Below the pieces are notes generated by a model that did not search any database, was not told the origin of the DNA, and saw only the letters and a program-made list of their open reading frames with translations. A program made the translations under genes and the position numbers. From Nocardiopsis sp. FR4 (lineage in GTDB: Bacteria; Actinomycetota; Actinomycetes; Streptosporangiales; Streptosporangiaceae): a DNA stretch of 64,000 nt. Positions 32,103-41,258 of this stretch are shown here, piece after piece; the first letter of the stretch is position 1; each line of letters starts with the position of its first letter. The stretch is from positions 1 through 64,000 of the forward strand of contig NZ_VWVV01000034.1 in the NCBI RefSeq assembly GCF_009830945.1, given 5' to 3'.

Positions 32103-33488
32103 ATGAGTGACCCGGAGGGCCTCAGCCAGCAGACCGAGTCCGACGAGGAGAACGCGCCCCAGACCCCGGAGCCCGGACCCCGAGGGCGCGAGGCCGCGCC
32201 CGGACGCGGGCACACCGTCGTGGTGGGCGCCGGCATGGCCGGGCTGGCCGCGGCCGACCGGCTCGCCGAGGCGGGTGAGCGCGTCACCGTCGTGGAGGGC
32301 CGCGACCGCTTGGGCGGTCGCATCCACTCGGTACGCGACTGGGACGACGGGGTCACCCTGGACGCGGGCGCCTCCTGGATGCGCGGCGAGGAGAACAACC
32401 CGCTCGCCCGGCTGGTCCGCGAGGCCGGCGTGCGCACGGCCGTGTTCAACCGCTCCACCGAGACCGCCTACGACCCCAAGGGCAGGCGGCTGCTCTTCGA
32501 CCGCCACCGTCGCAACATGGAGGACGTCCACCTCCTGAACGAGCACATGTACTGGGACAAGGTCGGCGCCGGAGAGCAGCAGTCGATGGAGGACGGCATC
32601 AAGCAGGCCCTCTACGACGCCAACCTGGTCCGGGCCCGGGCGCGCGACGCCAACGAGATCGTGCACCGCCTGGTGGAGGCCGACCACGGCGCCGACGCCG
32701 AGGAGGTGGCCTTCTCCGCCGTGGGCGCCCTGCACGAGTTCAGCGGCGACGACGTCGTCTTCCCCGACGGCATGGGCCAGCTCACCGACCACCTGGCCCG
32801 GGGGCTGGACGTGCGCCTGGAACACGTGGTGCTGGCCGTGGCCCACGACGAGGACGGTGTCCGCGTGCGCGTGGACACACCCCGGGGTGAGGACACCCTG
32901 GTCGCCGACCGCGTCCTGGTGACCCTGCCGCTGGGCGTGCTCAAGGCCGGAGAGGTGGAGTTCGACCCGCCCCTGCCCGAGGACAAGGCAGAGGCGGTGC
33001 GGCGTCTGGGCAGCGGGCGCCTGGAGAAGCTGTTCCTGCGCTTCGACGAGGTGTTCTGGGGGGACGCCGAGGTGCTCGTCCACCTGGGCACCGAGGAGGG
33101 GGCCTGGTTCCACTGGTACGCCGGGCAGCGTGTCCTGGGCGCGCCGATCCTGGTCAGCCGCAACGGCGGCCGCCCGGCCCGGTTCCTGGCCGGGATGGAC
33201 GACGCCGACGTGGTCGAGCACGCGATGGCCTCGCTGCGCGGCGTGTTCCGCAAGGCGCCCGATCCGGTCGGCCACTACGTCACGCGCTGGATGGACGACC
33301 CCTTCGCCCGGGGCGGCTTCTCCTACACGGCCGTGGGCTCGGGGGACGGCGACCGGGTGGCTCTGGGCGCCCCGATCGGCGAGCGGGTGTTCTTCGGGGG
33401 GGAGGCCACCGAGATCGAGCACACGGCAACCGTCCACGGCGCCATGCTGTCGGGGCTGCGGGAGGCCGACCGCATCCTCACGCTCTGA
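32103..33488 (+). CDS. Flavin-containing amine oxidase family protein
   Basis: A 461-residue FAD enzyme. After a ~35-residue acidic tail comes the ADP-binding motif 'TVVVGAGMAGLAAADRLAEAG' region, then 'VVEGRDRLGGRIHS' and 'DAGASWMRG'. Substrate-domain and closing motifs include 'FPDGMGQLTDHLA', 'VLVTLPLGVLKAG' and the C-terminal FAD segment 'GERVFFGGEATEIEHTATVHGAMLSG'. This is the monoamine/polyamine oxidase fold; it would oxidise an amine to imine with H2O2. The usual covalent-FAD Cys is absent. The ATG at 32103 follows GGGGAAGG. It is alone in its transcription unit. Confidence 0.9.
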   Translation: MSDPEGLSQQTESDEENAPQTPEPGPRGREAAPGRGHTVVVGAGMAGLAAADRLAEAGERVTVVEGRDRLGGRIHSVRDWDDGVTLDAGASWMRGEENNPLARLVREAGVRTAVFNRSTETAYDPKGRRLLFDRHRRNMEDVHLLNEHMYWDKVGAGEQQSMEDGIKQALYDANLVRARARDANEIVHRLVEADHGADAEEVAFSAVGALHEFSGDDVVFPDGMGQLTDHLARGLDVRLEHVVLAVAHDEDGVRVRVDTPRGEDTLVADRVLVTLPLGVLKAGEVEFDPPLPEDKAEAVRRLGSGRLEKLFLRFDEVFWGDAEVLVHLGTEEGAWFHWYAGQRVLGAPILVSRNGGRPARFLAGMDDADVVEHAMASLRGVFRKAPDPVGHYVTRWMDDPFARGGFSYTAVGSGDGDRVALGAPIGERVFFGGEATEIEHTATVHGAMLSGLREADRILTL

Positions 33489-33512
33489 GGTCGCGGCGGT
33501 CCGCCGCGCGGG

Positions 33513-34310
33513 TCAGCGCCCCAGGCGCCGCTCCACCGCCGCCACGCCCGCCTTGCAGGCGCGCTCCACCTCACGGTGGTTGCGCAGCCGCTCCAGCAGG
33601 CGGTACGGGCGCGGGTCCGGGTCGGGGGCGCCGTCGGCCGCCTCCACCCGCAGGGTCTGGCCCCACAGCGTCCCGGTGCGCGTCCAGCGCTCCCAGCGCT
33701 CGAGGTCGGGGCTGGCCTGGTGGCCCATCACCAGCGCCCGGCCGCCGTCCCCGGCCAGGTCGCCGCCGTCGCGCGGCCACAGTTCGACCTCCCGGCCCGG
33801 CCCGGCCGACCAGTCCTCGGCCGTCACCACGTCCACCCGCGCGTCGGAGGCCTCCTCGCGCACCAGCACGGCGTCCTGGGCGCGGGTGCGCGCGGGCAGC
33901 GCGCGCACCTCGTCGACCTCCACCAGACTCACCAGGGCGCGCGCCATCCACCACCAGTTCTCCTTGCGGGCCATCAGGCTGCCCACCCGCAACCGGCTCG
34001 GGGGGTGCTTGAGCACCTCCTGCTCCACCAGGTCCCCGCCGAACTCCTCGCCCCGCACGTCCAGGCGCACGCTGATCGTTCCCGTGGCCACCAGGGTCGG
34101 CCCGTCCGGACCGGCCGGGGCGCTCACGCAGAAGGCGGCGCGGCCGGGCAGCGAGTCGACCGCGGACAGGTGGGCCAGCGGCAGGGCGAGGCAGGGCTGG
34201 TCCACCATCAGGGGTACCACCGGTACGGCGGCGGGCCCGTCGGCGGTCAGCCAGCACAGTTCACCCGTGGAGGCGCCGCGCCAGGCTGTGGCCAAATCGT
34301 TCACATTCAT
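33513..34310 (-). CDS. Flavin-reductase/PNPOx-like split-barrel protein
   Basis: A 265-residue protein. ATG 34310 is directly after AAGG; GTG 34304 has better spacing (AAGGA, five bases) and may be the true start. The opening 'LATAWRGASTGELCWLTADGPAAVPVVPLM' and 'RAAFCVSAPAGPDGPTLVATGTISVRLD' resemble pyridoxamine-phosphate-oxidase-type FMN barrels. The later half is not recognised. A charged mid-section includes 'MARKENWWWMARALVSLVEV'. It is divergent from cstA and may be a hypothetical FMN-binding enzyme; confidence in function is low. Confidence 0.65.
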   Translation of the reverse strand: MNVNDLATAWRGASTGELCWLTADGPAAVPVVPLMVDQPCLALPLAHLSAVDSLPGRAAFCVSAPAGPDGPTLVATGTISVRLDVRGEEFGGDLVEQEVLKHPPSRLRVGSLMARKENWWWMARALVSLVEVDEVRALPARTRAQDAVLVREEASDARVDVVTAEDWSAGPGREVELWPRDGGDLAGDGGRALVMGHQASPDLERWERWTRTGTLWGQTLRVEAADGAPDPDPRPYRLLERLRNHREVERACKAGVAAVERRLGR

Positions 34311-34424
34311 CCTTTTCCGTGATGTACGCCTCATGTTAATTTCTCGGGACTGTACTCCAAGACCGCACGCAGCACCCCACCAGCCGCGATATCCCCCAGA
34401 GGTGCTTAGAGTGAAGGAATCCCC

Positions 34425-36221
34425 ATGCCTGCCGTAGCCGTCCTCCTCGGGGCCCTGGCGCTGTTCGCGCTCGGCTACCGCTTCTACTCGGCCTATCTGG
34501 CCAAGCGCGTGTACGCGCTGGACCCGGCCTTCGTCACGCCCGCGCACACCTACAAGGACGGCGTGGACTTCGTCCCGACCAACAAGCACATCGTTTTCGC
34601 GCACCACTTCATCTCGGTGGCCGGGGCCGCGCCGATCGTCGGTCCGGCCATCGCGGTCTTCTGGGGATGGGGCCCCGCGCTGCTGTGGGTCGTGCTGGGG
34701 ACGATCTTCGCCTCGGGCGCCCACGACTTCGGCTCGATCGTGGTCTCGGTCCGGCACAAGGGCAAGAGCATCGGCGCGCTGGCCAGCGACGTCATCAGCA
34801 CCCGGGCCAGGATCCTGTTCCTGCTGATCATCTTCTTCCTGGTGACGATGGTCAACGCGGTGTTCGCGGTCATCATCGCGGGCCTGTTCATCGCCAACCC
34901 CGAGGCGGTCCTGCCCACCCTGGTCACGATCCCGCTGGCGATCGGCGTCGGACAGCTCATCTACCGCCGCCGCACCGCCGCCCTGGTGCCCTCGCTGGTC
35001 TCCCTGGCCATCGTCTACGCCTGCATCCCGCTGGGGCAGATGCTGCCCATCACCGTCGACCCGATCGCCGGGGCGCTGGGCGTGGAGCCCGCGATGGTGT
35101 GGCTGGTGCTGATCTTCACCTACACCTTCTTCACCTCGCGCCTGCCCGTGTGGATGCTCCTGCAGCCCCGCGACTACATCAACCAGCAGCAGATGGTGCT
35201 GGGCCTGCTCATCATCATGGTCGGCATCGTCGTGGGCATGAACACCATCGAGGCCCCGGCCTTCCGCGGCGACCTGCCCGAGGGCTCGCCCTCGATCTTC
35301 CCGCTGCTGTTCATCACCATCGCCTGCGGCGCGGTGTCCGGCTTCCACAGCCTGGTCGCCTCGGGCACCACCTCCAAGCAGCTGGACAAGGAGACCGACG
35401 CCCGGTACGTGGGCTACCTCAGCTCGCTGGGCGAGGGCACGCTGGCCGTCTGCTCGATCCTGGCCTGCACCGCCGGGATCATGGTCTTCTCCGCCAACGA
35501 GAACGCCGCCTGGACCGACCTGTACGCCGACTGGGCCACCGCCGGGGCCAGCCCCGCGGGCACCTTCGTCCAGGGCGTGGCCGGGTTCGCCGGCAACATC
35601 GGCATCCCCGAGAGCGTCGGCCTGGTCTTCGCCACCGTGGTCGTGGTCAGCTTCGCCGCCACCAGCCTGGACACAGCGGTGCGCCTGCAGCGCTACACGA
35701 TCCAGGAGATCAGCACCATCGCGGCGGAGAAGGCGTCCGAGGGCGGCGCGGTCAACCGGGTCTTCGTCTTCCTGTCCCGCAACATCACCGTCGCCACCCT
35801 GATCGCGGTGGGCGTGCCCTTCGCCCTGGCCATGGTGCCGGGCAACTTCGCCGCCGGAACCCTCTGGCAGCTCTTCGGCACCACCAACCAGCTCACCGCC
35901 GGCCTGGCGCTCTCGGTGATCGCGGTCTGGGTGACCAAGCGCGGCCGCAACCCCATCGCGATCCTCGTCCCGCTGGTCTTCCTGGTCGCGATGACCTCCT
36001 GGGCGCTCATCACCCAGCTGCTGAAGTTCGTGCAGTCGGGCGACGCCATGCAGACCTACGTGCTGGCGCCGCTGGACGTGCTCATCTTCGTCCTGGCCGT
36101 CTGGATGACGGTGGAGGCCTTCCTGGCCCTGCGCGCGGCCTTCGCCGCCCGTAAGGCGGGAACCCCCTCCGCCGAGGAGGCCCCCGCCGCGAAGACCGCC
36201 GAGGGCGGCGAGGACGGCTAG
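34425..36221 (+). CDS. cstA: Carbon starvation protein CstA
   Basis: A 598-residue membrane transporter with about 15-16 hydrophobic segments. It opens 'VAVLLGALALFALGYRFYSAYLAKRVYAL' and has conserved 'DFVPTNKHIVFAHHFISVAGAAPIVGPAIA', 'GTIFASGAHDFGS', 'SGFHSLVASGTTSKQL' and 'LWQLFGTTNQLTAGLAL'. CstA imports peptides or pyruvate during starvation. ATG 34425 is six bases after AAGGA. The following cory-CC-star gene starts 14 bp later, so they form one unit. Confidence 0.95.
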   Translation: MPAVAVLLGALALFALGYRFYSAYLAKRVYALDPAFVTPAHTYKDGVDFVPTNKHIVFAHHFISVAGAAPIVGPAIAVFWGWGPALLWVVLGTIFASGAHDFGSIVVSVRHKGKSIGALASDVISTRARILFLLIIFFLVTMVNAVFAVIIAGLFIANPEAVLPTLVTIPLAIGVGQLIYRRRTAALVPSLVSLAIVYACIPLGQMLPITVDPIAGALGVEPAMVWLVLIFTYTFFTSRLPVWMLLQPRDYINQQQMVLGLLIIMVGIVVGMNTIEAPAFRGDLPEGSPSIFPLLFITIACGAVSGFHSLVASGTTSKQLDKETDARYVGYLSSLGEGTLAVCSILACTAGIMVFSANENAAWTDLYADWATAGASPAGTFVQGVAGFAGNIGIPESVGLVFATVVVVSFAATSLDTAVRLQRYTIQEISTIAAEKASEGGAVNRVFVFLSRNITVATLIAVGVPFALAMVPGNFAAGTLWQLFGTTNQLTAGLALSVIAVWVTKRGRNPIAILVPLVFLVAMTSWALITQLLKFVQSGDAMQTYVLAPLDVLIFVLAVWMTVEAFLALRAAFAARKAGTPSAEEAPAAKTAEGGEDG

Positions 36222-36234
36222 TCTGTCCGGACCG

Positions 36235-36549
36235 ATGCACGACGACCACCGCAAGGCCGCCGGGCCCGCCCAGCTGGGACGGGCCTGGCGGCGCGCCGTC
36301 GCCGCCTGGCGCCGTTTCGAGGACTTCCACCAGGCGGTCTTCGACGCGCGCTGGGGCCACGCGCGCAGACGCGAGGCCCGCACCCAGCAGGACACGCTGC
36401 GGGCCCTGCTCATGCTGGAGACCCTGGGGGTGGACAACCCCGTCGCCTACGAGACCCTGGACCTGATCCCGTACATGGTCGCCGACCTGCACGAGTGGCA
36501 CCGCAGAATGGGCCGCAGGGACTTCGGAGCACCCGGAGGCTGCTGTTGA
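36235..36549 (+). CDS. cory-CC-star family protein
   Basis: A 104-residue protein ending in Gly-Cys-Cys ('GAPGGCC'), the mark of this small actinobacterial family. It is Arg/His-rich and helical ('LGRAWRRAVAAWRRFEDFHQAVFDARWGHARRREART'-like start) with conserved 'LLMLETLGVDNPVAYETLDLIPYMVADLHEWHRRMG'. The terminal Cys pair could bind metal or be redox active. It sits between cstA and an ArsA/GET3-like ATPase, whose TTG start overlaps its stop (TTGA), so the two are translationally coupled and probably act together. Confidence 0.85.
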   Translation: MHDDHRKAAGPAQLGRAWRRAVAAWRRFEDFHQAVFDARWGHARRREARTQQDTLRALLMLETLGVDNPVAYETLDLIPYMVADLHEWHRRMGRRDFGAPGGCC

Positions 36550-37481
36550 CCGAGCCCGCCGCCGGCGCCGCCCCCAGCCCCGCGATCACCTTCGTCGGCG
36601 GCAAGGGCGGGGTCGGCAAGACCACGCTGGCCGCCGCCCACGCCCTGGCCCTGGCCGAAGCCGGACACCGGGTGCTGGTCCTCTCCACCGACCCCGCCCA
36701 CTCGCTGGGCGACGCCCTGGAGACCCCGCTCAAGGACGAGCCGGTCCGGGTCGCCCCGAACCTGTGGGCGGCCGAACCCGACGCCGACGCCGCCGTGCGC
36801 CGCCGCGTCGACCAGGTGGTCGAGGACGCCTACCGGGCGGTTCCGCCCGAGGTCATGCCCGCCGTGCGCCGCCACCTCCAACAGGCGGGTTCCAGCCCCG
36901 GCATGGCCGAGTCCGCGCTGGCCGACCTGCTCGTGGACCGCATGGAGCAGGTCGGCGCGGAGTGGGACGCCCTGGTCGTGGACAGCGCGCCCACCGGCCA
37001 CCTGCTGCGTCTGCTCCACCTGCCCACGCTCCTGACGCCCTGGGTGGAGGGCCTGACCCGCCAGCGCGAACGGGCCCGGCGCGCCGAGGCCTTCGCCGAC
37101 GTGGTCGGAGGGGACGGAGAAGAGGCCGATCCGCTCACCGAGCGCCTGCACGCCCGGCGCCACCGCCTGGAGCGCGCCGCCGACCGGATGCGCCGGGACG
37201 CCGTCGTGCGTCTGGTGACACTGCCCCGCCGCATGGTGCTGGCCGAGACCGCCCGGGCCGTGGAACAGCTCACCGAGGCCGGGTTCCGGCTCGCCCCCGT
37301 GGTGGTCAACCAGATCCCGCCCGCGGACGCCGCCGGGCCCGACACCGCCGAGGCGCTGGCCGCCACCCGCGAGCGCTTCGCCTCCCTGGGCACCGTGGAG
37401 ATCCCGCTCCAGGACACCGAGCCCACCGGCCCCGAACGCCTGCGCCGCCTGGTCGCCCACCTCGCGCCGCCCCGGGACTGA
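36546..37481 (+). CDS. ArsA/GET3-family ATPase
   Basis: A 311-residue P-loop ATPase. TTG 36546 lies six bases after GGAGG and overlaps the previous stop. The deviant Walker A 'GGKGGVGKTT', switch region 'STDPAHSLGDAL' and 'VVDSAPTGHLLRLL' identify the anion-transporting/tail-anchored-protein ATPase family. There is a single ATPase domain and no visible arsenite Cys triad, so arsenic transport is unlikely. It may deliver or insert membrane proteins, or power the cory-CC-star protein. Confidence 0.88.
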   Translation: MTEPAAGAAPSPAITFVGGKGGVGKTTLAAAHALALAEAGHRVLVLSTDPAHSLGDALETPLKDEPVRVAPNLWAAEPDADAAVRRRVDQVVEDAYRAVPPEVMPAVRRHLQQAGSSPGMAESALADLLVDRMEQVGAEWDALVVDSAPTGHLLRLLHLPTLLTPWVEGLTRQRERARRAEAFADVVGGDGEEADPLTERLHARRHRLERAADRMRRDAVVRLVTLPRRMVLAETARAVEQLTEAGFRLAPVVVNQIPPADAAGPDTAEALAATRERFASLGTVEIPLQDTEPTGPERLRRLVAHLAPPRD

Positions 37482-37538
37482 CCACCGGCGGCGCGCCAGA
37501 CCCTCCGGGCGGCCCCCGGGCGCCCCGGGAACCCTGGG

Positions 37539-37587
37539 GCGCCCTCCGACGTCGGACCGTGAGAAGGACGACGTCGGAGGAGGGCGC
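37539..37587 (+). terminator. Terminator after the ArsA-like gene
   Basis: CCTCCGACGTCG pairs with CGACGTCGGAGG around a 14-base loop; a further GCGCC/GGCGC pairing lies outside a three-base bulge. Confidence 0.65.
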
Positions 37588-37710
37588 GCGCGGTGCGGAA
37601 CGGGAGAACGTGCGGGGTACGATCGACCCGCGACCGCCCTTCGACCACGTCAGGGCAGGTGGGCCCCTGGATGGCGGGAACCGACGCTCCCGCCCGTTAT
37701 CGTTGGCGCC

Positions 37711-38511
37711 ATGGGGCGATCCGGGGAAGACGGCAGACTCACGGCGGGGGGCGATGTGGCCAGCCCGGCGGTCAGTGACCGCATCTGGACGGTTCCCAAC
37801 CTACTGAGCATGCTCCGCCTGGTGGGTGTGCCGCTGTTCCTGTGGCTCGTCCTGGTGCCCGAGGCCGACTGGTGGGCCCTGCTCGTGCTGGCCCTGGCCG
37901 GGCTCAGCGACTGGCTCGACGGCAAGATCGCCCGCGCCTGGAACCAGACCTCGCGCCTGGGCACGGTCCTGGACCCGCTCGCCGACCGCCTCTACATCTT
38001 CGCGGCCCTGCTCGGCCTGGTGGTGCGCGGCATCGTGCCCTGGTGGCTGATGGCCATCCTGGTCCTGCGCGACGTCCTCATCCTGGGCGCGATCCCGCTG
38101 CTGCGCCACTACGGCTACGGACCCCTGCCGGTCAACTTCGCCGGGAAGGCCGCCACCCTCTGCCTTCTCTACTCGTTCCCCCTGCTGTTCATCGCCGGTT
38201 ACGCCTCGATCGTCGCGGATGTGGCGAGAATTATAGGTTGGGCGTTCGCACTCTGGGGAACGGCTCTGTACTGGTGGGCCGGACTGCTCTACGCCGTACA
38301 GGGACTGCGCCTGATCGCCCAGACCCGCCGCGCCGAACGCGCTGATCACACCGGAGGCCAGCGGGCCGTCGGGGACAGCGACCCCGTGCGCGGGGGCACC
38401 ACGGATCGACCCGATCCAGCCACACCGGCGACCGCTGAGGGGGACCCCGGCGCGGTCGCCGAGAGCTCGGACCGGTCGAGCCGCCCGGACCAGGGACGAA
38501 CCGGCCCCTGA
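37711..38511 (+). CDS. CDP-alcohol phosphatidyltransferase
   Basis: A 266-residue membrane enzyme. The CDP-alcohol motif D-x2-D-G-x2-A-R-x8-G-x3-D-x3-D is complete ('SDWLDGKIARAWNQTSRLGTVLDPLADR' region), with five or six membrane segments and a disordered ~65-residue C-tail. In actinobacteria this type makes cardiolipin or phosphatidylglycerophosphate. The start is ATG 37711: TATCGT (37698-37703) ends seven bases before it, suggesting a leaderless message. An internal GTG at 37756 ('VASPAVSDRIW') is an alternative. It precedes the GDP-mannose-type fusion gene. Confidence 0.85.
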   Translation: MGRSGEDGRLTAGGDVASPAVSDRIWTVPNLLSMLRLVGVPLFLWLVLVPEADWWALLVLALAGLSDWLDGKIARAWNQTSRLGTVLDPLADRLYIFAALLGLVVRGIVPWWLMAILVLRDVLILGAIPLLRHYGYGPLPVNFAGKAATLCLLYSFPLLFIAGYASIVADVARIIGWAFALWGTALYWWAGLLYAVQGLRLIAQTRRAERADHTGGQRAVGDSDPVRGGTTDRPDPATPATAEGDPGAVAESSDRSSRPDQGRTGP

Positions 38512-38666
38512 TCCCCCGGCGGACCGGCTCACCGTGAGTCCTGTCGGATCGAAAGGGAGTGTCGTCTCCGCATGAGAACATGTCCCACCGCGGGCCACCG
38601 CGCGCTCGCCGCACAGCATTCCGCCACCGCCCTCCCCGGCGACGCGGCCGTACGGAGGTACCGGCG

Positions 38667-41213
38667 ATGAGCCAGACCGAAGGCGCCGCACCGGAGGACA
38701 CCGCGCCTCCCATGAAGGCCGTCGTCATGGCGGGCGGCGAGGGCACCCGCCTGCGCCCGATGACGGCCAACCAGCCCAAACCGCTCCTGCCGGTGGTCAA
38801 CAAGCCCATCATGGAGCACGTCCTGCGCCTGCTGCGCAAGCACGGCTTCACCGAGACCGTGGTCACCGTCCAGTTCCTGGCCACCCTCATCCGCAACTAC
38901 TTCGGTGACGGCGAGGAGCTGGGCATGAAGCTCCACTACGTCGCCGAGGAGGTCCCGCTGGGGACCGCGGGCAGCGTCAAGAACGCCGAGGAGCACCTTC
39001 GCGGCGAACCCTTCATCGTCATCTCCGGTGACGCGCTCACCGACATCGACCTGACCGACATGGTGCGCTTCCACCGCGAGAGCGGCGCCAAGGTCACCAT
39101 CGGCCTCAAGCGGGTGGAGAACCCGCTCGAGTTCGGCATCATCATCGTCGACGAGCAGGGCCGCGTCCAGCGCTTCCTGGAGAAGCCCACCTGGGGCCAG
39201 GTCTTCTCCGACACCGTCAACACCGGCATCTACATCATGGAGCCGGAGGTCCTGGAGCGCGTCGCCGAGGGCGAGGTGGTCGACTGGTCCGGTGACGTCT
39301 TCCCGCAGCTGCTCAAGGACGGCGAGCCCATCTACGGCTACATCGCCGAGGGCTACTGGGAGGACGTGGGCACCCACGAGAGCTACCTCAGCGCCCAGGC
39401 CGACGTGCTCTCGGGCAAGGTCGACGTGGACATCGACGGCTTCGAGGTCTCCCCGGGCGTGTGGGTCGGCGAGGGCGCCCAGGTCCACCCCGAGGCCGTC
39501 CTCAAGGGCCCGCTCTACATCGGCGACTACGCCAAGGTCGAGGCGGGCGCAGAACTGCGCGAGTTCACCGTGGTGGGCAGCAACGCCGTGGTGCGCGCCG
39601 AGGCCTTCGCCCACCGCACCGTCCTGCACGACAACGTCTTCATCGGGCGCGGCGCCAACCTGCGCGGCGCCGTGGTCGGCAAGAACACCGACGTCATGGC
39701 CGCCGCCCGGATCGAGGAGGGCGCGGTCGTGGGCGAGGACTGCGTCATCGAGTCCGAGGCCTACCTGCACAACGACGTCAAGGTCTACCCGTTCAAGACC
39801 ATCGAGGCCGGGGCGGTGGTCAGCACCAACGTCATCTGGGAGTCGCGCGGGCAGCGCTCGCTCTTCGGCCCCCGGGGCGTGTCGGGCCTGATCAACGTCG
39901 AGATCACCCCCGAACTGGCGGTGCGCCTGGCCAACGCCTACGCCACCACCCTGAAGAAGGGCGCGATCGTCACCACCTCGCGTGACGTCTCGCGCGCCGC
40001 CCGCACGCTCAAGCGCGCCATCATCAGCGCGCTCACCGCCGCCGCCATCGAGGTCCGCGACCTGGAGGTGGTGCCGCTGCCGGTGGCCCGCTTCCACACC
40101 TCCCAGAGCGGGGTCAGCGGCGGCATCACGGTGCGCACCAGCCCGGGCGACCCGGAGTCGGTGGACATCCTGTTCCTGGACGGCGACGGGGCCGACCTGT
40201 CGCCGGCCGCCCAGCGCAAGCTCGACCGGGTCTTCTCCCGCGCCGAGTACCGCCGGGCCTTCCCGGGGGAGATCGGCGAGCTGACCTTCCCCTCGCGCAA
40301 CGTGGAGAGCTACTCGCACGAGCTGCTGCGCAGGGTGGACACCTCCGGCGTGGCCGAGGCCGAGCTCAAGGTCGTGGTCGACTGCGCGGGCGGCAGCGGC
40401 TCGCTGATCCTGCCCTCCCTGCTGGGCCGGATCGGCGTGGACGTGCTCACCGTCAACAACAGGCTGGACGAGGCCTCGCCCACCGACACCGTCGCCAAGC
40501 AGAACCGGGACCTGGAGCGGCTGGGCGAGCTGGTCTCGGGGTCGGGAGCCGACTTCGGGGTCCGGTTCGACCCGGTGGCCGAGCGGCTGTCCATCGTGGA
40601 CGAGAACGGTGCGCTGGTGGAGAACCAGCGCGCCCTGCTGGTCGTCCTGGAACTGGTCTGCGCCGAGTACGGCGGCGGCACGGTCGCCCTGCCGGTGACC
40701 ACCACCCGGGTCGCCGAGACGGTGGCCGCCTCGCACGGGGTCAAGGTGCGCTGGACGGCCACGGCCACCGACGAGCTGACCAAGGCGGTCCGCGCCGACG
40801 AGGACATCGTCTTCGCCGCTGACGGCCGCGGCGGGTTCGTCGTGCCGCGCTTCAGCCCCACCAGTGACGCCATCGCCGCCTTCGTGCGGCTGCTGGCCCT
40901 GGTGGCCCGGACCCGCCGGTCGCTCAGCCAGATCGACCGCACGATCCCCCAGGCGCACCTGCTGCGCCGTTCGGTGCCCACCCCGTGGGCGGTCAAGGGG
41001 AGCGTGATGCGCGCGGTCGTGGAGGCGGCTGGCGGCCGCGAGCTCGACACCACCGACGGCGTCCGGGTGATCGAGCCGGACGGAAGCTGGGCCCTGGTCC
41101 TCCCCGACACCGCGGAGGCCGTGACCCATCTTTGGGCCGAAGGTCCCGACTCCGACACCGCGCACCGGCTGTTGGACGAGTGGGCGGCCGTCGTGGAGCG
41201 CGCCGAGGGCTGA
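38667..41213 (+). CDS. Mannose-1-phosphate guanylyltransferase/phosphomannomutase fusion
   Basis: The product is 848 residues. ATG 38667 follows GGAGG by eight bases. Residues ~16-250 are a nucleotidyltransferase ('AVVMAGGEGTRLRPMT', 'NQPKPLLPVVNKP', 'GTAGSVKNAEEHL', 'VISGDALTDIDL'), ~260-380 a left-handed beta-helix with hexapeptide repeats, and ~385-848 a phosphohexomutase-like domain. The mutase part is degenerate: 'VTTSRDVSR' stands where T-x-SHNP is expected and 'FDPVAER' where the metal loop DPDADR is expected. The transferase should make GDP-mannose or a related sugar nucleotide; the mutase half may be regulatory or structural. Confidence 0.88.
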   Translation: MSQTEGAAPEDTAPPMKAVVMAGGEGTRLRPMTANQPKPLLPVVNKPIMEHVLRLLRKHGFTETVVTVQFLATLIRNYFGDGEELGMKLHYVAEEVPLGTAGSVKNAEEHLRGEPFIVISGDALTDIDLTDMVRFHRESGAKVTIGLKRVENPLEFGIIIVDEQGRVQRFLEKPTWGQVFSDTVNTGIYIMEPEVLERVAEGEVVDWSGDVFPQLLKDGEPIYGYIAEGYWEDVGTHESYLSAQADVLSGKVDVDIDGFEVSPGVWVGEGAQVHPEAVLKGPLYIGDYAKVEAGAELREFTVVGSNAVVRAEAFAHRTVLHDNVFIGRGANLRGAVVGKNTDVMAAARIEEGAVVGEDCVIESEAYLHNDVKVYPFKTIEAGAVVSTNVIWESRGQRSLFGPRGVSGLINVEITPELAVRLANAYATTLKKGAIVTTSRDVSRAARTLKRAIISALTAAAIEVRDLEVVPLPVARFHTSQSGVSGGITVRTSPGDPESVDILFLDGDGADLSPAAQRKLDRVFSRAEYRRAFPGEIGELTFPSRNVESYSHELLRRVDTSGVAEAELKVVVDCAGGSGSLILPSLLGRIGVDVLTVNNRLDEASPTDTVAKQNRDLERLGELVSGSGADFGVRFDPVAERLSIVDENGALVENQRALLVVLELVCAEYGGGTVALPVTTTRVAETVAASHGVKVRWTATATDELTKAVRADEDIVFAADGRGGFVVPRFSPTSDAIAAFVRLLALVARTRRSLSQIDRTIPQAHLLRRSVPTPWAVKGSVMRAVVEAAGGRELDTTDGVRVIEPDGSWALVLPDTAEAVTHLWAEGPDSDTAHRLLDEWAAVVERAEG

Positions 41214-41220
41214 GTCCGGG

Positions 41221-41258
41221 GGTGCGGGCGCGGGCGGGGGACCGTCCGCGCCCGCACC
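41221..41258 (+). terminator. Terminator after the fusion gene
   Basis: GGTGCGGGCGCGG and CCGCGCCCGCACC pair perfectly over 13 bp around a 12-base loop, starting seven bases after the stop. Confidence 0.75.

Noticed and set aside
33513..36437. 974-codon minus-strand open frame
   Set aside because: Only the end (from 34310) is a plausible gene; the remainder is antisense to cstA.
36546..37481. Arsenite-efflux ATPase ArsA
   Set aside because: Only one ATPase domain, no arsenite-binding Cys triad and no ars genes nearby.
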